A stretch of 42,693 nucleotides of DNA. Origin: Bacteroidota bacterium. GTDB taxonomy: Bacteria; Bacteroidota; Bacteroidia; Bacteroidales; Lentimicrobiaceae. This document shows positions 1 through 8,222 of this stretch, one piece after another. The notes beneath the pieces are model-generated. The model was not told the DNA's origin. It made no database searches and saw only the letters and a program-made list of their open reading frames with translations. The stretch's first letter is position 1, and the number at the start of each line of letters is the position of its first letter. A program made the translations under genes and the position numbers. The stretch spans positions 8,423 through 51,115 of the forward strand of contig WSXX01000040.1 of assembly GCA_009773515.1 (NCBI GenBank), in the 5' to 3' direction.

Positions 1-169
1 TATCTTAACAACCCTACTTTTATCTTTTTACTTTTATCTTTTATCTTAACAACCCTACTTTTATCTTTTTACTTTTATCTTTTATCTTTTTCTAACCCTA
101 CTTTTATCTTTTATCTTTTTCTAACCCTACTTTTATCTTTTTACTTTTATCTTTTATCTTAAAAAAACA
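1..169. repeat. Pyrimidine-rich heptamer array upstream of capF
   Basis: The stretch is built almost wholly of degenerate seven-base units such as CTTTTAT and CTTTTTA, broken by a recurring TAACAACCCTA or TAACCCTA block. It runs up to about ten bases before the ATG of the next gene. The same units recur before 3111 and before 5279. No gene is visible. A promoter may lie inside or upstream, but I cannot point to one. Confidence 0.85.
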
Positions 170-1312
170 ATGATAAGAATAGGCATCACCGGTCAATCAG
201 GCTTCGTTGGCACCCACCTGTACAACACCCTCGGCTTATATCCCGATAAGTACAAGCGCATCCCTTTTGAGGATAGCTACTTTCAGGATGAGGTGAAACT
301 AAAAGAATTTGTGGTTTCCTGCGACGTCATCGTGCACCTCGCCGCTATGAACCGCCACAACGATCCGCAGGTAATCTACAACACCAACATAAAACTGGTC
401 AGGCAACTTACTGAAGCATGTGTGGCAACCCAATCAACACCGCACATCATCTTCTCCTCCTCCACCCAGGAAGAGCGCGACAACCTCTACGGCAAATCAA
501 AAAAGGAAGGCCGCGAACTGCTTGAACAATGGGCCGATAAATACAATGCTCAATTCACCGCCTTTGTTATTCCAAATGTCTATGGGCCTTTCGGAAATCC
601 ATATTACAATTCGGTGGTAGCAACTTTTTGCCATCAGCTCACTCACAACGAAACACCAAAAATTGAAGTTGACGGTGAGATAAAACTGATTTATGTCTCC
701 GAATTGGTTGAAGTAATCATTAAAAATATTCAGCAGCACAGTGAAACACCTCTTAACACTGCGAAACACTGTGAAACTATTTTTATCCCCAACACTTCTG
801 AAATTAAAGTTTCAAGCCTGCTTCAGAAATTACAGAATTACAAAGAGAACTATTTTTCAAAAGGTGAAATCCCATGCCTGGATAAGCCATCCGACCGCAA
901 CCTCTGGAACACCTTCCTCTGCTACATCGACCACGAATCTTTCTTCCCCTTCCACCTGAAACTCAACACCGATAACCGTGGCAGTTTCGTGGAAACGGTA
1001 AAACTCAACAGCGGCGGACAGGTAAGCTTTTCAACCACAGTGCCGGGCATCACCCGCGGCAACCACTTTCACACCCGCAAAGCCGAAAGGTTTGCTGTAA
1101 TCAAAGGCAAAGCCCGCATTGAACTCAGAAGAATCGGAACTGATAAAATATTGACTTTTGACCTCGATGGCTCACAACCTTCCTTTGTTGATATGCCCAT
1201 CTGGACTACACATAACATCACGAATATGGGCGATGATGAGCTTTACACGATCTTTTGGATAAGTGAACATTACGATGCTAACGATCCTGATACTTATTTT
1301 GAAAAAGTTTAA
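170..1312 (+). CDS. capF: CapF/WbjC-like bifunctional UDP-sugar reductase-epimerase (UDP-L-FucNAc pathway)
   Basis: The family makes the UDP-L-FucNAc precursor UDP-2-acetamido-2,6-dideoxy-L-talose from the CapE product, using an N-terminal NADPH-dependent SDR domain and a C-terminal cupin epimerase domain. Here the Rossmann loop is GITGQSGFVG (residues 5-14) and the YxxxK pair is Y107/K111. A cupin begins near residue 260 with H299/H301 and E306. The length of 380 aa is slightly above the roughly 370 usual for the family. The excess falls near residues 188-203, where the DNA resembles an intergenic repeat (see findings). The product would feed the CapG-like enzyme encoded next. The matching CapE dehydratase is not in the window and may lie upstream. 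Family assignment is firm; activity is inferred. Confidence 0.9.
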   Translation: MIRIGITGQSGFVGTHLYNTLGLYPDKYKRIPFEDSYFQDEVKLKEFVVSCDVIVHLAAMNRHNDPQVIYNTNIKLVRQLTEACVATQSTPHIIFSSSTQEERDNLYGKSKKEGRELLEQWADKYNAQFTAFVIPNVYGPFGNPYYNSVVATFCHQLTHNETPKIEVDGEIKLIYVSELVEVIIKNIQQHSETPLNTAKHCETIFIPNTSEIKVSSLLQKLQNYKENYFSKGEIPCLDKPSDRNLWNTFLCYIDHESFFPFHLKLNTDNRGSFVETVKLNSGGQVSFSTTVPGITRGNHFHTRKAERFAVIKGKARIELRRIGTDKILTFDLDGSQPSFVDMPIWTTHNITNMGDDELYTIFWISEHYDANDPDTYFEKV

Positions 1313-1590
1313 TAGATAGAACGCGGATGACGCAGATCTGGCAGATAATCGCGGATGTTTTTGAAAAAAAAAGATAGAACGCGGATAACGCAGATTAAGC
1401 AGATACTCGCGGATGTTTTTGAAAAAAAAAGATAGAACGCGGATGACGCAGATCTGGCAGATAATCGCAGATTCTTTTAAAAAAAAAATCCGTGAACATC
1501 CATTAAATCCGTGTCATCTGCGTTCCAATAAAAATTAAATCCGCATAAATCTGCCCAATCCGCGTCATCTGCGTTCCATTAAGAAGACTT
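1313..1590. repeat. 58-bp tandem repeat plus inverted copies (GACGCAGAT / ATCTGCGTC family)
   Basis: Three direct copies beginning GATAGAACGCGGATRACGCAG start at 1315, 1373 and 1431 (58-bp period). They are followed at about 1493-1583 by the reverse-complementary form (ATCCGCGTCATCTGCGTTCC), so the transcript could fold into a long imperfect hairpin. A fragment of the inverted form lies in frame inside the next gene. No gene is seen. Confidence 0.9.
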
Positions 1591-2757
1591 ATGAAAAAAT
1601 TAAAAGTATTAACCGTCGTCGGTACCCGCCCCGAGATCATCCGCCTCTCCGAAGTAATCAAACGGCTCGACGAATCCAAAGCCATTGAGCACATCCTGGT
1701 GCATACCGGCCAGAATTACGACTACGAGCTCAACGAAGTGTTCTTCAAAGACCTCGGCCTGCGCAAGCCCGACCACTTCCTGAATGCCGCCGGTACCAAT
1801 GCCACCACCACCATCGGACAAATCATAATCAACATCGACCCGGTGCTTGAAAAAGAACAACCCGATGCCTTCCTGGTCCTTGGCGACACCAACAGCTGTC
1901 TGTGCGCGATACCTGCAAAAAAACGCCACATCCCCATCTTCCACATGGAAGCCGGCAACCGCTGCTTCGATCAGCGTGTGCCCGAAGAAACCAACCGCAA
2001 AATAGTAGATCACATCTCCGATATCAACCTTACATACAGCGATATTGCCCGGGAATATCTCCTCAGGGAAGGCCTGCCTGCCGATTGCATCATCAAAACC
2101 GGCAGCCCCATGTTTGAGGTTTTGACAGCCAATATGCCGCAAATCGATGCTTCTGAGGTTTTAACCCAGCTTTCGCTTAAACAGCAGGAGTATTTTGTCG
2201 TTTCAGCGCACCGCGAAGAAAATATTAACTCCGGCAACTTCGATAAACTATTAACAGCTTTAAATTTAATCGCCGAAAAATACCAATATCCCATTATCGT
2301 CAGCACCCACCCACGCACCCGCAAAAAACTCGACCAGATAAATCTGCGTAAATCCGCCCAATCCGCGTCATCAGCGTTCCATCTTAACCCCCTCATCCAC
2401 TTCCTCAAACCCCTCGGTTTCCACGACTACAACCATTTGCAGAAAAACGCGAAAGTTGTGCTCTCCGACAGCGGCACCATTTCAGAGGAATCATCCATAA
2501 TGAATTTCAGGGCATTAAATATCCGCGATGCACATGAAAGACCGGAAGCCATGGAAGAAGCATCGGTGATGATGACAGGCATGAATCCCGAGCGCATTAT
2601 GCAAGCTCTGGTGCAGCTGCAATACCAGAAAACAGGAGAGGAAAGAAACCTCCGTCGCGTAGCCGATTACTCAATGCCCAATGTAAGTGGTAAGGTGGTG
2701 CGGATTATTCTGAGCTATACCGATTATGTGAAACGAACCGTCTGGCGTGAAGAATAG
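1591..2757 (+). CDS. capG: CapG/WbjD-like UDP-N-acetylglucosamine 2-epimerase family (UDP-L-FucNAc synthesis)
   Basis: Non-hydrolysing UDP-HexNAc 2-epimerase, here most likely the last step to UDP-L-FucNAc because it follows capF. Visible family motifs are GTRPEIIRLSEV (11-22), LGDTNS (97-102), FHMEAGNRCFDQRVPEETNR (117-136), SAHREEN (205-211) and LSDSGTISEESS (291-302). The ATG at 1591 places the GTRPE motif at the normal distance from the N-terminus. Between THPRTRKKLD and NPLIHFLKPLGFHDY there are about 15 extra residues (250-265) encoded by an intergenic-type repeat. The last 59 codons are duplicated at 5279-5449, and the extreme 3' end again at 4781. The family is certain; choosing FucNAc over ManNAc depends on context. 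Confidence 0.9.
   Translation: MKKLKVLTVVGTRPEIIRLSEVIKRLDESKAIEHILVHTGQNYDYELNEVFFKDLGLRKPDHFLNAAGTNATTTIGQIIINIDPVLEKEQPDAFLVLGDTNSCLCAIPAKKRHIPIFHMEAGNRCFDQRVPEETNRKIVDHISDINLTYSDIAREYLLREGLPADCIIKTGSPMFEVLTANMPQIDASEVLTQLSLKQQEYFVVSAHREENINSGNFDKLLTALNLIAEKYQYPIIVSTHPRTRKKLDQINLRKSAQSASSAFHLNPLIHFLKPLGFHDYNHLQKNAKVVLSDSGTISEESSIMNFRALNIRDAHERPEAMEEASVMMTGMNPERIMQALVQLQYQKTGEERNLRRVADYSMPNVSGKVVRIILSYTDYVKRTVWREE
2338..2382 (+). repeat. Intergenic repeat unit embedded in the capG reading frame
   Basis: The 45 bases read as ATCCGC- and CTGCGT-type units ending in GTCATCAGCGTTCCAT. They match the repeat at about 1535-1580, just upstream of the gene, nearly base for base. The element adds about 15 codons without breaking the frame. 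Confidence 0.85.
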
Positions 2758-3110
2758 AACGCAGATGACGCAGATTTAAGTGATTCCCACAGATAAGAGT
2801 AAAAAAATCAGTGAATATCTGTTCAATCTGTGTCATCCGCGTTCAATAAAAGAAATCCGCGAGCATCCGCTAAATCCGCGTTACCGTGTCTCGGCCTTAG
2901 ACGAGATCTGTGTTCCATCAAAAAGTGAAAAATGCATCTCCTAAAAAACCAGCCTAATCTATTAACCAATCAAACTTTTATCTTTTTACCCTTCGACAAG
3001 CTCAGGACACCGCTTTTGTCTTTTGTCTTTCTTCTTTATCCGTGTAAAGCAGCCTAATCCGCCTCATCTGCGTTCCATCAAATTTTACTTTTGACTTTTA
3101 TCTTTACAAT
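2758..3110. repeat. Mosaic intergenic repeat region
   Basis: It contains, in order: direct and inverted GACGCAGAT/ATCTGCGTC units; a GTCTCGGCCTTAGACGAGA hairpin (about 2887-2905); a roughly 55-bp unit beginning GTGAAAAATGCATC (about 2926) that recurs at about 4619, 5020 and 5150; a CCCTTCGACAAGCTCAGGAC element (about 2990); and CTTTTRT heptamers up to the next start. No ORF or tRNA is evident. Confidence 0.8.
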
Positions 3111-4493
3111 ATGATACCAAAGGCCGAGAGTTTACACACTGAGTTTAAAACTTCATTTAGCGATGAAGTAATAATTACTTTGGTAGCATTCTCAAATGCT
3201 AAAGGAGGTTCGGTTTATATAGGTGTTACAGATAAGGCTGAAGTAAAGGGAGCGGATATTGGCAAAGAAACGATTCAGAACTGGGTGAATGAAATTAAAA
3301 ATAAAACAGCTCCTCAAATTATTCCGGATGTTGAAGAAATATTACTTGACAATAAAACTGTTGTAATTTTAAGTGTTAGTGAATTTCCAATTAAACCCGT
3401 TTCAACCAAAGGCAGATACTATAAAAGGGCAGGGAATTCAAATCATTTAATGTCTGCATCTGAAATTTCGGACTTATATATGCAAACCATGCAGTATTCG
3501 TGGGATTCTTATCCATATTTGGGTGCGCATATCGATGATTTAAATTTTGAAAAAGTTAAAACATTTATCTATAAAGTAAATCAGGTAAAGCGTTTTTCAC
3601 TTCCTGAAAATCCGGTAGATGCATTGTTTAAACTTAATATGATAAAGGGTGAAAACCCCACAAATGCCGCAATGATTCTTTTTTCGAAGGAAAACCTGAG
3701 ATATAATGTTCATATTGGACGATTCAAGACGCCAAGCATGATCATTGCCGACAAAATGATTAATGGTAATTTGTTTGATGTACTTGAAGAGGCAATGCAA
3801 ACTATTGTTGGACACCTGAAATTTGCTTTCGAAATTACAGGTAGAACTACACAACGAACTGAAATACCTGAATATCCGCTCGATGCCATTAGAGAATTGT
3901 TGCTTAATGCATTGGTGCATCGCGATTATCAAAGCCCTACTGATATTCAAATCCGCATTTACGACAACAGTATTACTTTTTTCAATCCAAGTGGATTATT
4001 CGGAAATATTACTGAAGATCAGTTAAAAACTGACAATTATCAGGCCAGTACCCGCAATAAGCAAATTGCTGAAGTATTTTATCTTACTAATGATATCGAA
4101 AAATACGGCAGCGGTTTTATACGTATTCGCAAAGCAATAGCCGAATATCCTACAATGAAGTTTTCCTTCAGAAATTCAGGACATGGTTTTTTAACAGAAT
4201 TCAGTTACGAAAAACAAAAAACTTCTGTGGAAACTACTGTGGAAACTACAGAGCGGGAAAGTGGCGGAATAAGTGGCGGAACAAGTGGCGGAATAAGTGG
4301 CGGAATAAATATAATGAGCAAAGTTGATTTATTCCTTTTTATAACAAATAATCCTGGATTAAATACAAAAACAATAAAGGCAAAAACAGAAATACCGCAG
4401 CGGACAATTGAACGCTGGATCAGAGAATTAAAGAAAAATGGTAAAATCGATTTTCTAGGACCAAAAAAAAACGGAGGATACCATGCCCTCTGA
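3111..4493 (+). CDS. AlbA_2/GHKL-type ATP-binding transcriptional regulator (RecG-like C-domain family)
   Basis: 460 aa. The N-terminal AlbA_2 (Schlafen-like) domain shows LHTEFKTSFS (8-17) and AFSNAKGGSVYIGVTD. A central GHKL ATPase-like domain carries ELLLNALVHRDY, the hallmark of the HATPase_c_4 group. A Gly/Ser linker of four SGG repeats (about 382-397) joins a C-terminal winged-helix domain (IPQRTIERWIRELKKNG). Such proteins are usually annotated as putative DNA-binding or transcriptional regulators and are common accessory genes; the target is unknown. The ATG at 3111 directly follows the heptamer array. The gene interrupts the polysaccharide locus and is flanked by duplicated capG 3' ends, which suggests that it arrived by insertion or recombination. 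Confidence 0.85.
   Translation: MIPKAESLHTEFKTSFSDEVIITLVAFSNAKGGSVYIGVTDKAEVKGADIGKETIQNWVNEIKNKTAPQIIPDVEEILLDNKTVVILSVSEFPIKPVSTKGRYYKRAGNSNHLMSASEISDLYMQTMQYSWDSYPYLGAHIDDLNFEKVKTFIYKVNQVKRFSLPENPVDALFKLNMIKGENPTNAAMILFSKENLRYNVHIGRFKTPSMIIADKMINGNLFDVLEEAMQTIVGHLKFAFEITGRTTQRTEIPEYPLDAIRELLLNALVHRDYQSPTDIQIRIYDNSITFFNPSGLFGNITEDQLKTDNYQASTRNKQIAEVFYLTNDIEKYGSGFIRIRKAIAEYPTMKFSFRNSGHGFLTEFSYEKQKTSVETTVETTERESGGISGGTSGGISGGINIMSKVDLFLFITNNPGLNTKTIKAKTEIPQRTIERWIRELKKNGKIDFLGPKKNGGYHAL
4259..4309 (+). repeat. 12-bp in-frame tandem repeat (SGG linker)
   Basis: Four units of AGTGGCGGAAYA encode the peptide repeat SGGI/SGGT between the ATPase and winged-helix domains. The unit is a multiple of three, so copy-number change alters linker length without a frameshift. 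Confidence 0.85.
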
Positions 4494-5278
4494 TGGTCTT
4501 TAGTTAATAGTCAATTGTCGATAGTTGATTGTCTTTAGAAATTACTTGTCTCGGGAGCTCGAAGAGATAACGAGAGAAGTCAGAGGTCAGATTCCGATAG
4601 CTATCGGAACAGAGTGAAGAGTGAAAAATGCATCGCCTGAAAAACCAGCCTAATCTATTTACCAATCAAACTTTTGTCTTTTTACCCTTCGACAAGCTCA
4701 GGACACCGCTTTTGTCTTTTGTCTTAACGAGCCAACTTTTATCTTTTTACTTTTGTCTTTTGTCTTCCATTTAACATAGAGTCTGGCGTGAAGAATAGAA
4801 CGCAGATAACGCAGATTTAAGGGATTCCCACAGATAAGAATCTAAAAAATCAGTGAAAATTTGTTCAATTTGTATCACCGTGTCTCGGCCTTAGACGAGA
4901 TCAGTGTGCTAATAAAAACACCGTGAAACACTGTGCAAACACTGTGATACTCTGTGAAACAAAAATAATCCGTGAACATCCGCTAAATCCGCGTCATCTG
5001 TGTTCCAACAAAAAGCGAAAAATGCATCGCCTGAAAAACCAGCCTAATCTATTTACCAATCAAACTTTTATCTTTTTACTTTTGTCTTTTATCTTTTTTT
5101 GAGCCAACTTTTATCTTTTTCCTTTTATCTTTTGTCTTTTTTTAGCAGTGAAAAATGCATCTCCTGAAAAACCAGCCTAATCTATTAACCAATCAAACTT
5201 TTATCTTTTTACTTTTGTCTTTTATCTTTTTTTGAGCCCACTTTTATCTTTTTACTTTTGTCTTTTATCTTCCTTTTA
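4494..5278. repeat. 785-bp intergenic mosaic of at least seven repeat families
   Basis: No gene. From left to right: AATAGTC/GATAGTC heptamers; one hairpin element (4549-4575); the palindrome TTCCGATAGCTATCGGAA (4592-4609); a GTGAAAAATGCATC unit (about 4619) with a CCCTTCGACAAGCTCAGGAC element; CTTTTRT heptamers; a copy of the capG 3' end and its downstream DNA starting at 4781; a GTCTCGGCCTTAGACGAGA hairpin; ACACTGTGAAAC units (about 4915-4960); inverted ATCTGYGTTCC units; and two more GTGAAAAATGCATC units with heptamers up to 5278. Confidence 0.85.
4592..4609. repeat. Perfect 18-bp palindrome
   Basis: TTCCGATAGCTATCGGAA is its own reverse complement. It sits between AGAGGTC heptamers and the GTGAAAAATGCATC unit. 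It could be a protein-binding site or a repeat core; I see only this copy in the window. Confidence 0.8.
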
Positions 5279-5449
5279 ATGAATCCCGAACGCATTATGC
5301 AGGGCCTTGTACAGCTGCAATACCAGAAAACGGGGGATGAAAGAAACCTCCGCCGTGTAGCCGATTACTCAATGCCAAACGTTAGTGGTAAGGTGGTAAG
5401 GATAATTCTGAGTTATACCGATTATGTAAAGAGAGTAGTTTGGAGTTAG
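5279..5449 (+). pseudogene. Duplicated 3' fragment of capG
   Basis: From ATG 5279 the frame reads [20 protein letters not shown] and continues almost identically to the last 59 codons of the gene ending at 2757, finishing ...DYVKRVVWS. It keeps no catalytic residue of the epimerase, so it is a remnant rather than a gene. Upstream, the homology stops abruptly at a CTTTTRT heptamer array. It lies just before the Wzx gene and might be the original capG terminus left behind when the 2581-5278 segment was rearranged. Confidence 0.85.
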
Positions 5450-5557
5450 TGAGGATGGGAAAAAGAGAAAAATAAAAAATAATATCCAAAAAAATGAGTA
5501 AAAATTGAATAATTTAAAGAAAGGCTATTAAAATCCTTGAATCTAATATAGACAAAT

Positions 5558-7012
5558 TTGACTACACTAAAACAAAAAACAATACAGGGATTACTTTGGA
5601 GTTTTATCGACAATTTTGCGATGCAAGGCATTACATTTATTGTAGGTATTGTACTTGCCAGACTGCTCACGCCTAAGGAATTTGGGCTTATTGGAATGAT
5701 AACAATTTTTATTGCCATTTCCTCTTCATTTATAAATAGTGGTTTTGGAAATGCATTAATTCGAAAGCAGGACTGCACAGAAAAGGATTATTCCACAGTT
5801 TTCTACTTTAACCTTTTGATGGGGATTATTTTCTTCCTCATCCTATTCTTCTCAGCACCTGCCATTAGTCGTTTTTTTAATGAACCTCAACTTATCCATC
5901 TTATTCAGGTATTAGGCATTGTACTCATTATTGATGCACTCACGATCATTCAGCGTATAATCTTAACCAAGCGGATTGATTTTAAACTGCAAACAAAGAT
6001 TTCAATAATAGCATCAATATTCTCCGGAATTATCGGCTTAACTATGGCTTTTCAAGGTTTTGGAGTCTGGAGTTTAGTGGCAAAACAGATTAGTCAACAG
6101 GCTGTAAATTCAATACTATTATGGACTTGGAACAGGTGGAAGCCATTATTCATTTTTAGTTTGGACTCTTTCCGGCAATTGTTTTCATTTGGATACAAGT
6201 TATTGTTGAGCGGTCTGCTTGATACAGTCTATCGGAATATTTACTATCTGATAATCGGCAAATATTTCTCGGCCAGAGAACTTGGATTTTATACCCGTGC
6301 CGATCAGTTTCAATCCTTGCCTTCTTCTAATCTGATGGGTATTATCGGTCGTGTAAGCTTTCCAGTTTTATCTTCAATTCAGGATGATATCCCGCGCCTT
6401 AGAGATTCTTATGTAAAAATTATCAGAAGTACGATGCTGATTACCTTTGTATTGATGTTAGGCATGGCTGCAATTGCAAGACCTATGGTGCTGACCCTGA
6501 TTGGCGAAAAATGGGAACCAAGTATTATTTACTTACAGATGCTCTGTTTTGTAGGAATGTTCTATCCATTGCATGCCCTTAATCTCAACATGCTTCAGGT
6601 GCAAGGTAGAAGTGATCTATTCCTTCGCCTTGAAATAATAAAAAAGGCATTGGCAGTCCCTATTATAATTATTGGAATATTTTTGGGAATCAAAGCAATG
6701 ATTTTGGGAATGATGGTACTAACATTGATTGCCTTTTATCTAAACAGCTATTGGTCTGGTCGTTTATTAGGGTACTCCTTTACTGCACAAATTAAAGATA
6801 TTTTACCCTCGTTTACATTGGCAGTTGCTATCAGTTCAATTGTTTATATAGAAGGATTGCTCATTTTCCTGCCCCCATTACAATTACTGTTTATTCAATT
6901 GATTTCTGGAATCTTGCTAACTTTTGGTATTTGTGAAGTGGTAAAGTTTAAAGACTATCACTATATTAAGAGCATAGTAAATGATAAATTATTCAAACGC
7001 ACTGCATCATGA
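5558..7012 (+). CDS. wzx: Wzx-type polysaccharide flippase (MOP superfamily)
   Basis: Multi-span membrane protein of 484 aa with the typical N-terminus KQKTIQGLLWSFIDNFAMQG followed by VGIVLARLLTPKEFGLIGM, as in lipopolysaccharide and teichuronic-acid flippases of the MOP superfamily. About 12-14 hydrophobic segments are visible. It would flip undecaprenyl-PP-linked repeat units across the inner membrane for the Wzy polymerase at 11585. The start is TTG 5558: an in-frame TAG at 5549 excludes anything further upstream, and the first internal ATG (about 5621) would remove the conserved N-terminal helix. The stop overlaps the next start by four bases, so this begins the long operon. No clear Shine-Dalgarno site is present, which is normal in Bacteroidota. 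Confidence 0.9.
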   Translation: MTTLKQKTIQGLLWSFIDNFAMQGITFIVGIVLARLLTPKEFGLIGMITIFIAISSSFINSGFGNALIRKQDCTEKDYSTVFYFNLLMGIIFFLILFFSAPAISRFFNEPQLIHLIQVLGIVLIIDALTIIQRIILTKRIDFKLQTKISIIASIFSGIIGLTMAFQGFGVWSLVAKQISQQAVNSILLWTWNRWKPLFIFSLDSFRQLFSFGYKLLLSGLLDTVYRNIYYLIIGKYFSARELGFYTRADQFQSLPSSNLMGIIGRVSFPVLSSIQDDIPRLRDSYVKIIRSTMLITFVLMLGMAAIARPMVLTLIGEKWEPSIIYLQMLCFVGMFYPLHALNLNMLQVQGRSDLFLRLEIIKKALAVPIIIIGIFLGIKAMILGMMVLTLIAFYLNSYWSGRLLGYSFTAQIKDILPSFTLAVAISSIVYIEGLLIFLPPLQLLFIQLISGILLTFGICEVVKFKDYHYIKSIVNDKLFKRTAS

Positions 7013-8145
7013 TTGAAAAATTAAATACTCCCATCTACGTTACCCAGCCTGCACTTCCACCTTTAGAAGAGTTTACGGAGTTGCTTAAGCAAATATGGGA
7101 CAATAAGATTCTAACCAACAACGGTCCTTTTCATCGCCAATTTGAAAATGAATTGGCTGAATACCTGGGCGTAAAATATATTTCTGTCTTTACCAACGGT
7201 ACACTTGCTCTGATGACTGCTCTTCAGGCTTTGCGCATTACTGGAGAGGTAATTACCACCCCTTTCAGTTTTGTCGCAACTACACATTCTTTGTGGTGGA
7301 ATAATATAAAACCTGTTTTTGCGGATATTGATCCGGATTACTTTAATCTTGACCCCGAAAAAGTCGAAGCAGCCATTACACCGCAAACCACTGCAATAAT
7401 GCCAGTTCATGTATATGGTAACCCTTGCAAACTGGAAGTTTTTCAACGTATTGCTGATACTTATGGCCTTAAGCTTATTTATGATGCCGCACATGCATTT
7501 GGAGTTAAAGTGAATGGCGAGTCTGTTTTGAACTTTGGCGATTTATCAATTCTTAGCTTTCATGCTACCAAAGTGTTTAATACTATTGAAGGTGGCGCCA
7601 TTATATGCCATGATGAAAAAACCAAGCAGCGCATTGATTATCTGAAAAATTTTGGTTTTGCCGATGAAACAACGGTCATTGCACCTGGCATCAATGCTAA
7701 AATGAATGAATTGCAGGCAGCATATGGTTTGCTGCAATTAAAGTATGTTGATGGGAATATAGGCAAGCGAAAAGCAATTGCAGATATATACAGGGTACAC
7801 TTGCAAGATGTTCCAGGCATCAGGTGTTTACCAGATATTGAAGGCGTAAATCACGCTTATTCATATTTTCCAGTTCTGGTTGATTCTAGCGGGTATGGAA
7901 GAACACGCGATGAAATTTATGAAGAGTTAAAGCGTCACAATATCTTTGGGCGAAGGTACTTCTACCCTTTAATTAGTCAATTCCCAACTTACCGCGGACT
8001 GTCATCATCAAGACCAGATAATTTACCCATTGCAACGAAAATAGCCGAACAAGTAATTTGTTTGCCAATCTATCCAGAATTATCTTTCGATATTGTAAAA
8101 TCAATTTCAGAGATAATAAGCTCTTACCAGAATCCTTCAAAATAA
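7009..8145 (+). CDS. DegT/DnrJ/EryC1-family PLP sugar aminotransferase
   Basis: 378 aa. It converts a nucleotide-linked keto-sugar to an amino-sugar. Motifs are FTNGTLALMTALQ (61-73), TTPFSFVAT, YDAAHAFGV (158-166) with D159 for the PLP nitrogen, and SFHATKVFNTIEGG with K188 as the Schiff-base lysine. The sequence fits the 4-aminotransferases of viosamine, thomosamine or bacillosamine routes (VioA/PglE-like), whose substrate comes from a 4,6-dehydratase that is not present in this window. ATG 7009 overlaps the wzx stop (ATGA), which indicates translational coupling. With the acyl module at 22.3-27.1 kb it probably supplies the amine that becomes N-acylated; this link is inference. Confidence 0.9.
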   Translation: MIEKLNTPIYVTQPALPPLEEFTELLKQIWDNKILTNNGPFHRQFENELAEYLGVKYISVFTNGTLALMTALQALRITGEVITTPFSFVATTHSLWWNNIKPVFADIDPDYFNLDPEKVEAAITPQTTAIMPVHVYGNPCKLEVFQRIADTYGLKLIYDAAHAFGVKVNGESVLNFGDLSILSFHATKVFNTIEGGAIICHDEKTKQRIDYLKNFGFADETTVIAPGINAKMNELQAAYGLLQLKYVDGNIGKRKAIADIYRVHLQDVPGIRCLPDIEGVNHAYSYFPVLVDSSGYGRTRDEIYEELKRHNIFGRRYFYPLISQFPTYRGLSSSRPDNLPIATKIAEQVICLPIYPELSFDIVKSISEIISSYQNPSK

Positions 8146-8222
8146 TTCCCGTTTTGTTCTCTAGAAAGGAGCATCACTTAACAAACTACCTTACCCAGAC
8201 AAAATTTGTAAATAATATAATT

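Noticed and set aside
1609-2142. 177-codon minus-strand frame opposite capG
   Set aside because: Shadow of a well-supported epimerase gene; no recognisable motif.
2887-2905. GTCTCGGCCTTAGACGAGA as rho-independent terminator of capG
   Set aside because: The stem is short, no U-tract follows, and the element recurs at about 4880 as part of the duplicated repeat DNA.
8058-8222. Upstream extension of the ATP-grasp gene
   Set aside because: It would overlap the aminotransferase in another frame by almost 90 bases, and the family N-terminus begins at 8223.
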